From positions 111,891-175,890 of the forward strand of contig CACFPS010000002.1 of assembly GCA_902568235.1 (NCBI GenBank): a stretch of DNA of 64,000 nt, given 5' to 3'. Position 1 is the stretch's first letter. Each line of letters starts with the position of its first letter. The stretch is from an uncultured Pelagibacteraceae bacterium. Lineage in GTDB: Bacteria; Pseudomonadota; Alphaproteobacteria; Pelagibacterales; Pelagibacteraceae. A model generated the notes under the pieces. It had not been told where the DNA came from. It ran no database searches and saw only the letters and a program-made list of their open reading frames with translations. This document shows, one piece after another, positions 34,885 through 45,136 of the stretch. Both the position numbers and the translations under genes were made by a program.

Positions 34885-35561
34885 TATTCAAAATTTTTTA
34901 ATCTATATTCCCAATTACCCATTTTGGAATAAGAAACTTTTATTATTAAATTGTTTTTTGGATTATACCATATATCAAAATTTAATTTTTTGTCCTCTGA
35001 TAAATTTTCATCTTTTGACTTTAATTTGAAATGTTCAGCTAAATATTCTTTATTATTTATATTAATTTTTTCTTTTCCAATAAAAGTAACAATCTGTTCT
35101 TTTATACTTCCAGAAAGAGGGCTAATTTGTTTACTAGCTTTAAAAATTTTATGATTCCACCAATTTCCTATTATGCAATCTAAGCTTGCTTCTCCTTTGT
35201 AGGAAGATCCATCTATTATGAATTTTTTTAACGATTTATCGTAATTTAAATTTACATACTTTTCCTTATCATTTTGAAAAGTGGTTGACTTAAACTGAAT
35301 TAATTTATCATTTTCATATTTTTCAGTTGCTTCACTTGATATTGAAAATACTGTTATTCCTAATAACTCAACTTTGAACTTAGTGTAATTTTTGACAGTC
35401 ATATTTTTGTCTTTATGTTCGAAAAAGTAATTGCTGTAACCAATAACTTCTCCATTTCGAATGACATCCATTTCGATTTTTTTTATACCTTCATAGTGAC
35501 TAGTGTGACAAAAAGCTTTAGACGTAAATAATAGGGTAATAATAAATATAAATTTTCTCAT
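34884..35561 (-). CDS. Periplasmic DUF6134-like protein
   Basis: A 225-residue exported protein with signal peptide MRKFIFIITLLFTSKAFC. The mature part is mostly beta: EMDVIRNGEVIGYSNYFF, later SLDCIIGNWWNHKIFKASK and the tail FDIWYNPKNNLIIKVSYS. This matches the outline of the DUF6134 group of periplasmic proteins, whose role is unknown. It is translationally coupled to djlA. I can say nothing firm about its function. Confidence 0.6.
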   Translation of the reverse strand: MRKFIFIITLLFTSKAFCHTSHYEGIKKIEMDVIRNGEVIGYSNYFFEHKDKNMTVKNYTKFKVELLGITVFSISSEATEKYENDKLIQFKSTTFQNDKEKYVNLNYDKSLKKFIIDGSSYKGEASLDCIIGNWWNHKIFKASKQISPLSGSIKEQIVTFIGKEKININNKEYLAEHFKLKSKDENLSEDKKLNFDIWYNPKNNLIIKVSYSKMGNWEYRLKNFE

Positions 35562-35607
35562 TTAATTGGATTTTAATTTAAGAAAGTATAAATAATAGTT
35601 TAAAAAA

Positions 35608-36255
35608 ATGTTTTTAACTATAAAAAAAATACCAAAGGTTTCTTGGAGCTCGAAAAAACCCCTTAACCTAAAGCCTAAATTAACTACGTTTCTATTTTTG
35701 TGTTTTGGTTTAAGCTTATTTGGAATTGGAGAGGGGCTTTTATTAGTTTCTTATATTGGGGCTTCACCTTGGAGTGTATTTGCACAAGGTATATCATTAC
35801 ATGTTGATTACTCGATAGGTTTAATTACTTTTTTTACTAGTTTAGTTGTAATACTTCTTTGGGTTTTTTTAAGTCAAAAGCCAGGCATGGGAACAATATT
35901 AAATGCAATTATAATTGCAGTAATGATAGATATTTGTCTGAATTACTTTCAAACACCTGAGACTTTTACTGCTAAAATTTTATTGGCCTTTTTCTCTGTA
36001 TTTTTGGTTGGAATAGGAAGTGGATTTTATTTAATTGCAAATTTAGGACCTGGGCCAAGAGATGGATTAATGACAGGATTACAAAGGAAAACTAATTTGC
36101 CAATTGCTTTAGTTAGAGCTTTTATGGAAATAACTGTAGTTTCGATAGGTTGGTATTTAGGAGGAACTGTTGGTATAGGAACTTTACTATTTGCTTTTGG
36201 CGTAGGACCTGCTGTAGCTTTAGGATTATTTTTGGTAAATAAAATGTTCCCTTAA
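35608..36255 (+). CDS. YczE/YyaS/YitT-type membrane protein
   Basis: A 215-residue integral membrane protein with about five hydrophobic helices. Typical phrases are SYIGASPWSVFAQGI near residue 50, KPGMGTILNAIIIAVMIDI near 90, IANLGPGPRDGLMTGLQRKTNLPIALVR (read in parts) near 145-170 and GGTVGIGTLLFAFGVGP near 190. These match the YczE family, of unknown transport or structural role. It stands alone, diverging from the DUF6134-like gene. Confidence 0.8.
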   Translation: MFLTIKKIPKVSWSSKKPLNLKPKLTTFLFLCFGLSLFGIGEGLLLVSYIGASPWSVFAQGISLHVDYSIGLITFFTSLVVILLWVFLSQKPGMGTILNAIIIAVMIDICLNYFQTPETFTAKILLAFFSVFLVGIGSGFYLIANLGPGPRDGLMTGLQRKTNLPIALVRAFMEITVVSIGWYLGGTVGIGTLLFAFGVGPAVALGLFLVNKMFP

Positions 36256-36297
36256 AAAGTGATACATGCAACCATAATGATTTAGTATAATCGAATC

Positions 36298-36357
36298 ATG
36301 TGGTTTGTTAGAAAAAGACTACATAAATTTGTTAGATTAACCATTAGACCACCCTGA
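36298..36357 (+). CDS. Possible 19-residue leaderless peptide
   Basis: A short open frame MWFVRKRLHKFVRLTIRPP between yczE-like and hupE genes. A perfect TATAAT at 36286-36291 ends six bases before the ATG, so the transcript would start at or next to the start codon (leaderless). No ribosome site and no good -35 box are present. The peptide is very basic and aromatic. In DNA this AT-rich a chance TATAAT is common, so this is a weak call. Confidence 0.2.
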   Translation: MWFVRKRLHKFVRLTIRPP

Positions 36358-36376
36358 ATAAGGTATTTAATTTTTA

Positions 36377-36970
36377 TTATAAAATTTGAGTAGTAAATAG
36401 ATAAAGTCCATAAATAGCAAAAAGTATTCCTGTAAGACGCAATAAAATCGAAGATATAGCTGTTTTAATTGAAAAGTAGCCGATCCCAACTCCAAAAATA
36501 TGTAGAGCTGATGTTCCACAAATAAATCCTAACACAAACAAAAGCGGGTTAGCAGCAGCAGGAACTTCTATTCCATGAGCAATTCCATGAAATAAACCAA
36601 AAATTCCAACAAAAACCATAATTAACATTGTTGGAATTTTTTTTTCAATACTAATTCCAAATCCTAAAAGAATAACAGACAAAATAATTCCAACTTCTAC
36701 AAAGAAGAATTCATTAATAATTAATAAAAAACCAAACACGCCTCCAAGAGTCATTATAATCACAAATGTTGCTGGCACTGTCCATATAGCTTTTCCACCA
36801 ATTTGTGCCGATACTATTCCAACACTTATCATTGCAAGAAAGTGATCAAAACCTAATACCGGATGAGAAATTCCATCAAAGAAACCAACCATGCCAGTAA
36901 AATTATGAGCAATTGCAGGAAATGGATAAACTAATAAACAGATTAGAAAAATAAAAAGATTTTTATTCAA
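36377..36970 (-). CDS. hupE: HupE/UreJ family membrane protein
   Basis: A 197-residue membrane protein with signal-like first helix and about six further hydrophobic segments. The family metal-binding pattern is seen in GMVGFFDGISHPVLGFDHFLAMISVG (read in parts; His and Asp) near residue 25-50 and GLFHGIAHGIEVP near 125. HupE/UreJ proteins are thought to move nickel or cobalt. No hydrogenase or urease genes are in this window. It overlaps the upstream partner gene by eight bases. Confidence 0.88.
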   Translation of the reverse strand: MNKNLFIFLICLLVYPFPAIAHNFTGMVGFFDGISHPVLGFDHFLAMISVGIVSAQIGGKAIWTVPATFVIIMTLGGVFGFLLIINEFFFVEVGIILSVILLGFGISIEKKIPTMLIMVFVGIFGLFHGIAHGIEVPAAANPLLFVLGFICGTSALHIFGVGIGYFSIKTAISSILLRLTGILFAIYGLYLFTTQIL

Positions 36971-37655
36971 GATAATTTTTTTTTTTAAAAAATAATTTTT
37001 TTATAATTATATATACTAAAAAAAATAAAACTAATAATACAATGTGAGGTATATATGCCGCAACATCAAATTTTTTCCAATGAACTATATCCATATAGGG
37101 TCCAATATAAAAAATAATTGGTGTCCAAGTAAGTATTTTTTCAAAAGTATTTGATCCAAAAAATTCAGCTTCACCAACAGCTAAAGAATAATTTCCAATA
37201 TTGTCATTATTATATACTTTAATAATGTAAGTTCCTGAACTAATTAAAAAACTTTTTTTAAAACCTGTTTCCTCATTCAATTCCCCACCTATTTCAGGAC
37301 CTTTCCAATACCAGTCTCTTGCGTAAGGTTCATACCAAGGTTCCCAATTAAAATTAGATCCATTAGCTTGATATACAATATTATTATTTTCATCAGTAAC
37401 TTCTAAAGATAACCAAATATAATTATCATTAACTTTTGGACTTAATATGCTTGCATAAAACAAAAAATCTTTTTCACTTTTAACTCTATAATAATGTGGC
37501 TCACCGTTTAATTTTGAATAATATGCTTTTGAAATCTCCGGATTTATTACTTCATGAGGCTCTTCTTTTGTTGGATTATAATTAATTAGTTTTGGTTGAT
37601 GAGCTAAAGCTTTTATCGAAATTAAAACCAAAAATAAAGAAATAATAAGTTTCAT
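36963..37655 (-). CDS. Exported protein with C-terminal membrane anchor, HupE partner
   Basis: A 230-residue protein from the ATG at 37655, chosen because a signal peptide (MKLIISLFLVLISIKALA) starts there. The mature region holds histidine, tyrosine and tryptophan-rich segments (EPHYYRVKSEKDFLFYASIL, NFNWEPWYEPYARDWYWKG) and a beta-sandwich-like SGTYIIKVYNNDNIGNYSLAVG. A single C-terminal helix is followed by a lysine-rich cytosolic tail. I do not recognise the family. It is coupled to hupE, so it may bind or deliver the same metal in the periplasm; that is inference. Confidence 0.65.
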   Translation of the reverse strand: MKLIISLFLVLISIKALAHQPKLINYNPTKEEPHEVINPEISKAYYSKLNGEPHYYRVKSEKDFLFYASILSPKVNDNYIWLSLEVTDENNNIVYQANGSNFNWEPWYEPYARDWYWKGPEIGGELNEETGFKKSFLISSGTYIIKVYNNDNIGNYSLAVGEAEFFGSNTFEKILTWTPIIFYIGPYMDIVHWKKFDVAAYIPHIVLLVLFFLVYIIIKKLFFKKKNYLE

Positions 37656-37684
37656 GATACTTATATTATAATTATGATATAAAA

Positions 37685-37715
37685 AAAAAACCCCCAAATA
37701 AATCGGGGGTTTTTT
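37685..37715. terminator. Rho-independent terminator downstream of groEL
   Basis: A stem of six A/T pairs and five C/G pairs: AAAAAACCCCC with GGGGGTTTTTT, around a short AAATAAATC loop. Read on the minus strand it is followed by ten T residues in all, ideal for ending groESL. It sits 26 bases past the groEL stop and before the start of the hupE partner gene. Confidence 0.92.
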
Positions 37716-37741
37716 GAATTTTTGTTCGCGTATAATGGGGA

Positions 37742-39409
<1,668 letters not shown>

Positions 39410-39420
39410 TTAATTAATTA

Positions 39421-39714
39421 TTATTTTCCAGTTGAAATACCCATAATGTCAGACTCTTTCATTATACTGTATTCTTTACCATCAATTTTGACTTCAGTTC
39501 CTGACCATTTTCCAAAAAGAACTTTGTCACCAACTTTAACATCCATAGGGATTAGTTTTCCATCATCAGTTTTAGCTCCACCACCTACCGCAACTACTTT
39601 TCCTTCTTGAGGTTTTTCTTGAGCTGTATCTGGAATGATAATACCACCAGCAGTTTTTTCACTACTGTCTAATACTTCGATTAATACTCTATCATGTAAC
39701 GGTTTAAACTTCAT
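39421..39714 (-). CDS. groES: Co-chaperonin GroES (Cpn10)
   Basis: Heptameric lid of the GroEL chamber, 97 residues. It has [30 protein letters not shown] (read in parts; mobile loop near residues 17-35), then [20 protein letters not shown] and the closing [12 protein letters not shown]. First gene of the groES-groEL operon, behind an RpoH-type promoter. Confidence 0.97.
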   Translation of the reverse strand: MKFKPLHDRVLIEVLDSSEKTAGGIIIPDTAQEKPQEGKVVAVGGGAKTDDGKLIPMDVKVGDKVLFGKWSGTEVKIDGKEYSIMKESDIMGISTGK

Positions 39715-39738
39715 ATAAACTCCTTTAAATTAGCATTC

Positions 39739-39767
39739 ATATAGCTACCTAACCGAATTTTTTCAAG
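39739..39767 (-). promoter_or_regulatory. RpoH (sigma-32) type promoter for groESL
   Basis: On the minus strand CTTGAA (39767-39762), a 17-base spacer and CTATAT (39744-39739), about 25 bases before the groES start. It fits the alphaproteobacterial heat-shock sigma pattern. No CIRCE inverted repeat was found here, so HrcA control is not indicated. Confidence 0.65.
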
Positions 39768-39836
39768 ATCAAGGATAAAATATATAGAATTTAAAAAAGC
39801 AAGGAATTAAAGACATTTTTAAGTTATACCTCCATT

Positions 39837-40652
39837 ATGAGAGAAAACTTAGATCAATTTGGCTTAAAATCTATTGTAGATAATTATGATTTGTTTTTTA
39901 TAGATATTTGGGGAGTGGTGCATAATGGAATTAATTTACATAATAATTCAATTCAAGTTTTAGAAAATTTATCAAATTTAAAGAAAGAATTTGTGCTTTT
40001 AACTAATGCTCCAAGGCCAAATTCTACAGTAATAAATTTTTTGAAAAAAATGGGTCTTAATAACTATCATGAAAATGTTTTTACTTCTGGAGAAGCGGCT
40101 CTTAAGTATTTGATTAAAAACTTAAAAGATCAGAAATTTTTTCATATAGGGCCACCAAGAGATTTTGATTTATTTAAATCTTTTGAAAAAAATAAAGTTT
40201 CAAATATAAAAAATGCTGACTACTTATTATGTTCGGGGCTTTTTGACGAATATAATGATGATTTGAATTATTATAAAAGTTTATTTTTAGATCATGTTCA
40301 TAAGAAAATGATCTGCACAAACCCAGATTTAATTGTTGATAGAGGAAATAAAAGAGAATTTTGTGCCGGTTCAGTAGCGCAAGTTTTTAAAGAAATTAAA
40401 GGCCAGGTCATTTATTTTGGAAAACCATATCCTCCAGTGTATAATTTATCTTCAGATACTAAAAATAAAAAAGTACTATGTATAGGCGATAATTTAAACA
40501 CTGATATAAAAGGAGCAAATATTCAAAATTATGATTGTTTATTAATTACTGGTGGAATACATAGACAGGAAATTTCAAAATATAAATTAAGTCAAGTGGT
40601 TGAGAAGTATAAAGTTAATATTAATTATTTTCAAAAAGATTTAAAATGGTAA
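39837..40652 (+). CDS. HAD-superfamily hydrolase, class IIA (TIGR01459 type)
   Basis: A 271-residue NagD-like phosphatase. The nucleophile motif is DLFFIDIWGVVHNG near residues 18-31, motif II is VLLTNAPRPNS near 57, and the late acidic motif is KVLCIGDNLNTDIKGAN near 212-228. Asp-x-Trp in place of Asp-x-Asp at the nucleophile is typical of this alphaproteobacterial subgroup. Substrate unknown. Its end overlaps ribF by seven bases. Confidence 0.85.
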   Translation: MRENLDQFGLKSIVDNYDLFFIDIWGVVHNGINLHNNSIQVLENLSNLKKEFVLLTNAPRPNSTVINFLKKMGLNNYHENVFTSGEAALKYLIKNLKDQKFFHIGPPRDFDLFKSFEKNKVSNIKNADYLLCSGLFDEYNDDLNYYKSLFLDHVHKKMICTNPDLIVDRGNKREFCAGSVAQVFKEIKGQVIYFGKPYPPVYNLSSDTKNKKVLCIGDNLNTDIKGANIQNYDCLLITGGIHRQEISKYKLSQVVEKYKVNINYFQKDLKW

Positions 40653-41578
40653 ACAAAATAAAAATCTATAAAGATTTTAAAATAGATAAATCTCACAAAA
40701 ATTCAATCATACTGATAGGAAATTTTGATGGTTTACATTCTGGTCATCAAAAACTTTTTAAGGAAGCGCAAAAATATAAAAAAAAATTTAAAGTAAAAAT
40801 TGGCGTTGTAACTTTTGATCCTATGCCAAAAATGTTTTTTAATAATAAAATTACAAATTACAGAATTTCAAATTTTGATCAAAAAATAGATTATTTAAAT
40901 AAATTTGAAGTAGATTTTTTAATAAATAAAAATTTTAACTTACAATTTTCAAAAATAACTAGCCATAGATTTATTATAGAAATTTTATCAAAAAAATTAA
41001 AAGCAAAATTTATTTTTGTAAGTAATAATTTTAGATTTGGTTACAAAAGAGAAGGAAATGTAAAATTATTGGAATACTACCAATCTATTTGTAATTACAA
41101 ATTAATAAAACCAAAACCTCTAAAAAAAAATAATAAAATTGTTTCATCTACCTTTATAAGAAAATTACTAGAAAAAGGTTATTTGGATAAAGCAAATAAA
41201 CTTTTAGCAAGAAAATGGACTATAGAAGGTAAAGTTACCAGAGGAAGAATGATGGGAAAAAAAATAGGATTTCCTACATGTAATATAGATATTGAAAATT
41301 ATGTTATGTCAAAACCAGGCGTATATGCAGTAAAAGCAACAATAAATAAAACAAAAAAAATTTATAAGGGAATAGCAAATTTAGGGTTTAGACCAACTTT
41401 TAACCAAAAAAAAATATTATTGGAGGTAAATTTATTTAATTTTTCTGGAAATATTTATAATAAAAAACTATCAGTAGAGTTCTTAAAATTTATTAGAGAA
41501 GAAAAAAAGTTTAAAGGAATAGATGAATTAAAAATTCAGATAAAAAAAGATATTTTAAAAGTAAAAAAAATTAAATGA
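40646..41578 (+). CDS. ribF: Bifunctional riboflavin kinase / FAD synthetase
   Basis: Makes FMN and then FAD from riboflavin. The 310-residue protein has the N-terminal adenylyltransferase domain with GNFDGLHSGHQKLF near residue 27 and the FVSNNFRFGYKREGN block near 122. The riboflavin kinase domain starts near 190 with GKVTRGRMMGKKIGFPTCNI and continues with GVYAVKATIN and NLGFRPTF. It lies between the HAD gene and ileS with overlaps of seven and four bases. Confidence 0.93.
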   Translation: MVNKIKIYKDFKIDKSHKNSIILIGNFDGLHSGHQKLFKEAQKYKKKFKVKIGVVTFDPMPKMFFNNKITNYRISNFDQKIDYLNKFEVDFLINKNFNLQFSKITSHRFIIEILSKKLKAKFIFVSNNFRFGYKREGNVKLLEYYQSICNYKLIKPKPLKKNNKIVSSTFIRKLLEKGYLDKANKLLARKWTIEGKVTRGRMMGKKIGFPTCNIDIENYVMSKPGVYAVKATINKTKKIYKGIANLGFRPTFNQKKILLEVNLFNFSGNIYNKKLSVEFLKFIREEKKFKGIDELKIQIKKDILKVKKIK

Positions 41579-44313
41579 GCAAAGAACACATAAATCTTCC
41601 TAAAACAGCTTTTTCAATGAAAGCGGGATTACCAGTCAAAGAGCCTAAAATAATTGAATATTGGGATAAAATAAATTTGTATAAAAAACTTCGAGAAAAG
41701 ACTAAAGGAAAAGAAAAATTCATCCTTCATGATGGTCCTCCATATGCAAATGGAAATATACATATGGGCACAGCTTTAAATAAAATTCTAAAAGATATAA
41801 TTACTAAATTTCATCAAATGGACGGAAAGGATTCAGTTTATGTGCCAGGATGGGATTGTCATGGTTTACCAATAGAATGGAAAATAGAAGAAGAGTATAA
41901 AAAAAACAAAAAAAATAAAAATGATATACCGATTGTAGAATTTAGAAAAGAATGCAGAGAATTTGCTAATAAATGGATTAAAGTTCATAAAGAACAATTT
42001 AAAAGATTAGGTGTAGTTGGAGATTGGGAAAATTATTATTCCACAATGAGTTATGATGCGGAAGCACAAATTGTTAGAGAGCTAGGAAAATTTTTATCAG
42101 AAGGAAGCTTATATAGAGGTTATAAGCCAGTTTTGTGGTCAACTGTTGAAAAAACAGCATTAGCAGATGCTGAAGTAGAATACCTAGATCATACATCTGA
42201 TACAATCTATGCCTGTTTTCTAGTTAAGGAAAGTAAAATAGAAGATTTAATTGGATCCGAAATAATAATATGGACCACTACTCCGTGGACAATTCCAGCT
42301 AACAAAGCATTGGCATACAGTCCAATTTTAACTTATGCAATAATAAAAATTAATGATGAAGGAAATTTTAAAAATAAGCAAATTGTAATTGCTAAGGATC
42401 TTCTAGAAACTGTAATTAAAGAATGTAAAATTAAAAATTTTGATATTGTTAAAGAATTTAAAGGAAAAGAATTTAAAGGTACAATCTGTAAACACCCATT
42501 TTTAGACATGGGTTATAACTATGATATTCCTATGCTTGAAGCAGGATTTGTTACAACCGAACAAGGAACCGGAATAGTACACTGTGCACCCAGTCACGGA
42601 CCAGATGATTTTAATTTGTGTTTAAGCAATAATATTAAAGCATTAGAAACAGTAGATGATGATGGAAAGTATACAAAAAATATAATTAAATTTGAAGGTA
42701 TCCATATTTTTAAAGCCAATCCTATTGTTATCGAAAATTTAATTAACCAAAAAAAACTTCTTGCAAATGGCAAGTTAACTCATTCCTATCCACATTCTTG
42801 GAGATCAAAAGCTCCATTAGTTCATAGAGCCACAGCACAATGGTTTATATCTATGGAAAGTCATGGTTTAAGATCAAAATCACTCAAGGCAATTGATCAA
42901 ACAACATTTTATCCTAGTAAGGCAAAAGAAAGGATAAAATCAATGATAGAAACTAGGCCAGATTGGTGTGTTTCAAGACAGAGAGTTTGGGGAGTCCCCT
43001 TACCAATATATTTATCTAAAAATGATGGTAAGCCACTTATAGACAAGGAAGTATTTGAAAATATTGCAAAAATATTTGAAAAAGAAGGATCTGATTGTTG
43101 GTTTTCAGATGATCCACAGAAGTTTTTAGGAAATAAGCATAAATCAGAAGACTACGAGAAAATGACAGACATTGTGGAGGTTTGGTTTGATAGTGGATCT
43201 ACTCACTCCTATGTTTTGGAAAAAAGAGAAGATTTAAAATGGCCCGCTTCAATGTACCTCGAAGGTTCAGATCAACATAGAGGCTGGTTTCACTCATCTT
43301 TGTTAGAATCATGTGGCACTAGAGGCAAAGCACCCTTTGAGAGCATCTTATCTCACGGATTCGTGGTTGATGGAAAAGGACTTAAAATGTCTAAATCAAT
43401 GGGAAATGTTATCGCCCCAGAAGATATATTAAAAAAATATGGTGCAGATATTTTAAGAATTTGGGTAGCATCTTCAAATTATGCAGAAGATTTACGAATT
43501 GATTACTCAATATTAGATCAACATGCAGAGTCATATAGAAAAATAAGAAATACTTATAGATATTTATTAGGTAATATTTGTGACGAATATAAAGATAATA
43601 GTTTTAAAAATTTAGATATTAGCAATCTACCAGATCTAGAAAAATATATATTACATAGAATTTATATAATAGATAAAAATTTTCACAAATATTTTAAATC
43701 ATATAATTTTCATAATCTATATAAAGAATTATTAAATTTTTGTACTGTTGAACTTTCAGCTTTTTATTTTGATATTAGAAAGGATCTTCTTTATTGTGAT
43801 CCAATAGATTCAAAAAAAAGATTAGACTGCATATTGGTCTTAAATATTATACTCCAATGTTTGTTAAAATGGTTTGCTCCAATATTATCATTTACAACAG
43901 AAGAAATTTATAGGTTAATAAATAAAGGTGACGAAAAAAATAGTATCCATTTAAACAATTTTGCTAAAATCCCAGAGAATTGGAAAAATGAAAAATTAAA
44001 TAGTAATTGGCAAAAAATTAAAAAAATTAGAGATCAAGCTAATATCAGTATCGAAGCACAAAGAGCAGAAAAAAATATAGGCTCAAGTCTTGAAGCGAAT
44101 ATTCAAATTAAATTAAAAGAACAACTTTACAATATAGTAAAAAAAGAGGATTTTTCAGAAATTTGCATAACATCTTCTGCTTTAATTATTAAAGACGATA
44201 ATATTGAAGATGATATAAAAGTTTTTACAAAAAAAGCTGAAGGAGACAAATGTCCAGTTTGTTGGAAAATTAGCAAAGATGACTGTAAAAGACATAGCCA
44301 TTTAAAACTTTAA
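41575..44313 (+). CDS. ileS: Isoleucyl-tRNA synthetase
   Basis: Charges tRNA-Ile. The 912-residue class Ia enzyme has the HIGH-type motif in GPPYANGNIHMGTALNKI near residue 55, the editing (CP1) domain with WTTTPWTIPANKALAY near 230, and the KMSKS motif in GKGLKMSKSMGN near 600. The C-terminus carries a zinc site CPVCWKISKDDCKRH, which marks the bacterial, mupirocin-sensitive-type IleS. The lspA start shares one base with its stop. Confidence 0.97.
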   Translation: MSKEHINLPKTAFSMKAGLPVKEPKIIEYWDKINLYKKLREKTKGKEKFILHDGPPYANGNIHMGTALNKILKDIITKFHQMDGKDSVYVPGWDCHGLPIEWKIEEEYKKNKKNKNDIPIVEFRKECREFANKWIKVHKEQFKRLGVVGDWENYYSTMSYDAEAQIVRELGKFLSEGSLYRGYKPVLWSTVEKTALADAEVEYLDHTSDTIYACFLVKESKIEDLIGSEIIIWTTTPWTIPANKALAYSPILTYAIIKINDEGNFKNKQIVIAKDLLETVIKECKIKNFDIVKEFKGKEFKGTICKHPFLDMGYNYDIPMLEAGFVTTEQGTGIVHCAPSHGPDDFNLCLSNNIKALETVDDDGKYTKNIIKFEGIHIFKANPIVIENLINQKKLLANGKLTHSYPHSWRSKAPLVHRATAQWFISMESHGLRSKSLKAIDQTTFYPSKAKERIKSMIETRPDWCVSRQRVWGVPLPIYLSKNDGKPLIDKEVFENIAKIFEKEGSDCWFSDDPQKFLGNKHKSEDYEKMTDIVEVWFDSGSTHSYVLEKREDLKWPASMYLEGSDQHRGWFHSSLLESCGTRGKAPFESILSHGFVVDGKGLKMSKSMGNVIAPEDILKKYGADILRIWVASSNYAEDLRIDYSILDQHAESYRKIRNTYRYLLGNICDEYKDNSFKNLDISNLPDLEKYILHRIYIIDKNFHKYFKSYNFHNLYKELLNFCTVELSAFYFDIRKDLLYCDPIDSKKRLDCILVLNIILQCLLKWFAPILSFTTEEIYRLINKGDEKNSIHLNNFAKIPENWKNEKLNSNWQKIKKIRDQANISIEAQRAEKNIGSSLEANIQIKLKEQLYNIVKKEDFSEICITSSALIIKDDNIEDDIKVFTKKAEGDKCPVCWKISKDDCKRHSHLKL

Positions 44314-44801
44314 TGAAAAGTGAAAAAAATAAAAAAATAATCATTAGTATTCTATTATTATTTTTTGTGTTTATTTTAGATAGGGCAACTAAAACAATAA
44401 TACTCAACATCGCAGAAGAAACAGGAAAAGTTGATATTTATGTTAATTCATTTTTAAACTTATTTTTAGTGTGGAATAAAGGCATAGGATTTGGCTTGTT
44501 ATCATTCGATCAAAAATTTATTTATAATGGAGTTACGGTTTTTATTTTTTTAATTAACCTTATAATTATTTATCTAATATTTACTGAAAAAGGTTTAAAA
44601 ACCTTTTTTTTATTAATTATTTTGGGTGGATCTTTAGGAAACTTATTTGACCGATTTTATTATAGCGCGGTTCCAGATTTTATAGATTTGAATTATAAAG
44701 GATATCATTGGTTTACTTTTAACGTAGCCGATATATTTATCACAATTGGAATTATATGTCTTATTTTTGCTGAAATTTTCAATTATAAGAATCTAAAATG
44801 A
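44313..44801 (+). CDS. lspA: Lipoprotein signal peptidase II
   Basis: Inner-membrane aspartic peptidase that cuts lipoprotein signal peptides after lipid attachment. At 162 residues it has four membrane helices. The catalytic aspartates are in GNLFDRFYY near residue 110 and FNVADIFITIG near 140, and the FLNLFLVWNKGIGFGLL block fits the family. The ileS-lspA pairing is widespread in bacteria. The window encodes several lipoproteins that would depend on it. Confidence 0.94.
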   Translation: MKSEKNKKIIISILLLFFVFILDRATKTIILNIAEETGKVDIYVNSFLNLFLVWNKGIGFGLLSFDQKFIYNGVTVFIFLINLIIIYLIFTEKGLKTFFLLIILGGSLGNLFDRFYYSAVPDFIDLNYKGYHWFTFNVADIFITIGIICLIFAEIFNYKNLK

Positions 44802-45133
44802 AAATAAATAAATTTAAAGTTATTTTAATTTTGCTTATACTCATATTTTTGCACTCATGCCAAGGTGCAAGAGATATTGTTCAAGGAAAAAAAAGATCTA
44901 AAAGCGCAGATGAATTCTTAGTTGAAAAAAAAAATCCTCTAGCCATGCCGCCAGATTTTAATAAGTTGCCAATTCCAGGACAAAGTGAAGATGAAGAATC
45001 TAATTCAACCAAAGATTCAGCAGATGTTAAAAATTTGTTAAATTTAAGTGAACAAAATCAAATAGATAAAAACAATAAAACAAATAATAAAAGCACAGAA
45101 ATCGAAAGTACAGTTTTGCAAAAAATTCAATAA
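44798..45133 (+). CDS. DUF3035-like lipoprotein
   Basis: A 111-residue lipoprotein with signal MKINKFKVILILLILIFLHS and lipobox cysteine at residue 21. The conserved stretch ADEFLVEKKNPLAMPPDFNKLPIPG (read in parts) matches the DUF3035 pattern found in alphaproteobacteria right after lspA. The rest is low-complexity, rich in Asn, Lys and Ser. Function unknown. It overlaps lspA by four bases. Confidence 0.75.
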   Translation: MKINKFKVILILLILIFLHSCQGARDIVQGKKRSKSADEFLVEKKNPLAMPPDFNKLPIPGQSEDEESNSTKDSADVKNLLNLSEQNQIDKNNKTNNKSTEIESTVLQKIQ

Positions 45134-45136
45134 TTG

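Noticed and set aside
36377..36970. hupE as evidence for an uptake hydrogenase
   Set aside because: No hydrogenase structural or maturation genes are in the window; HupE proteins occur widely without hydrogenases.
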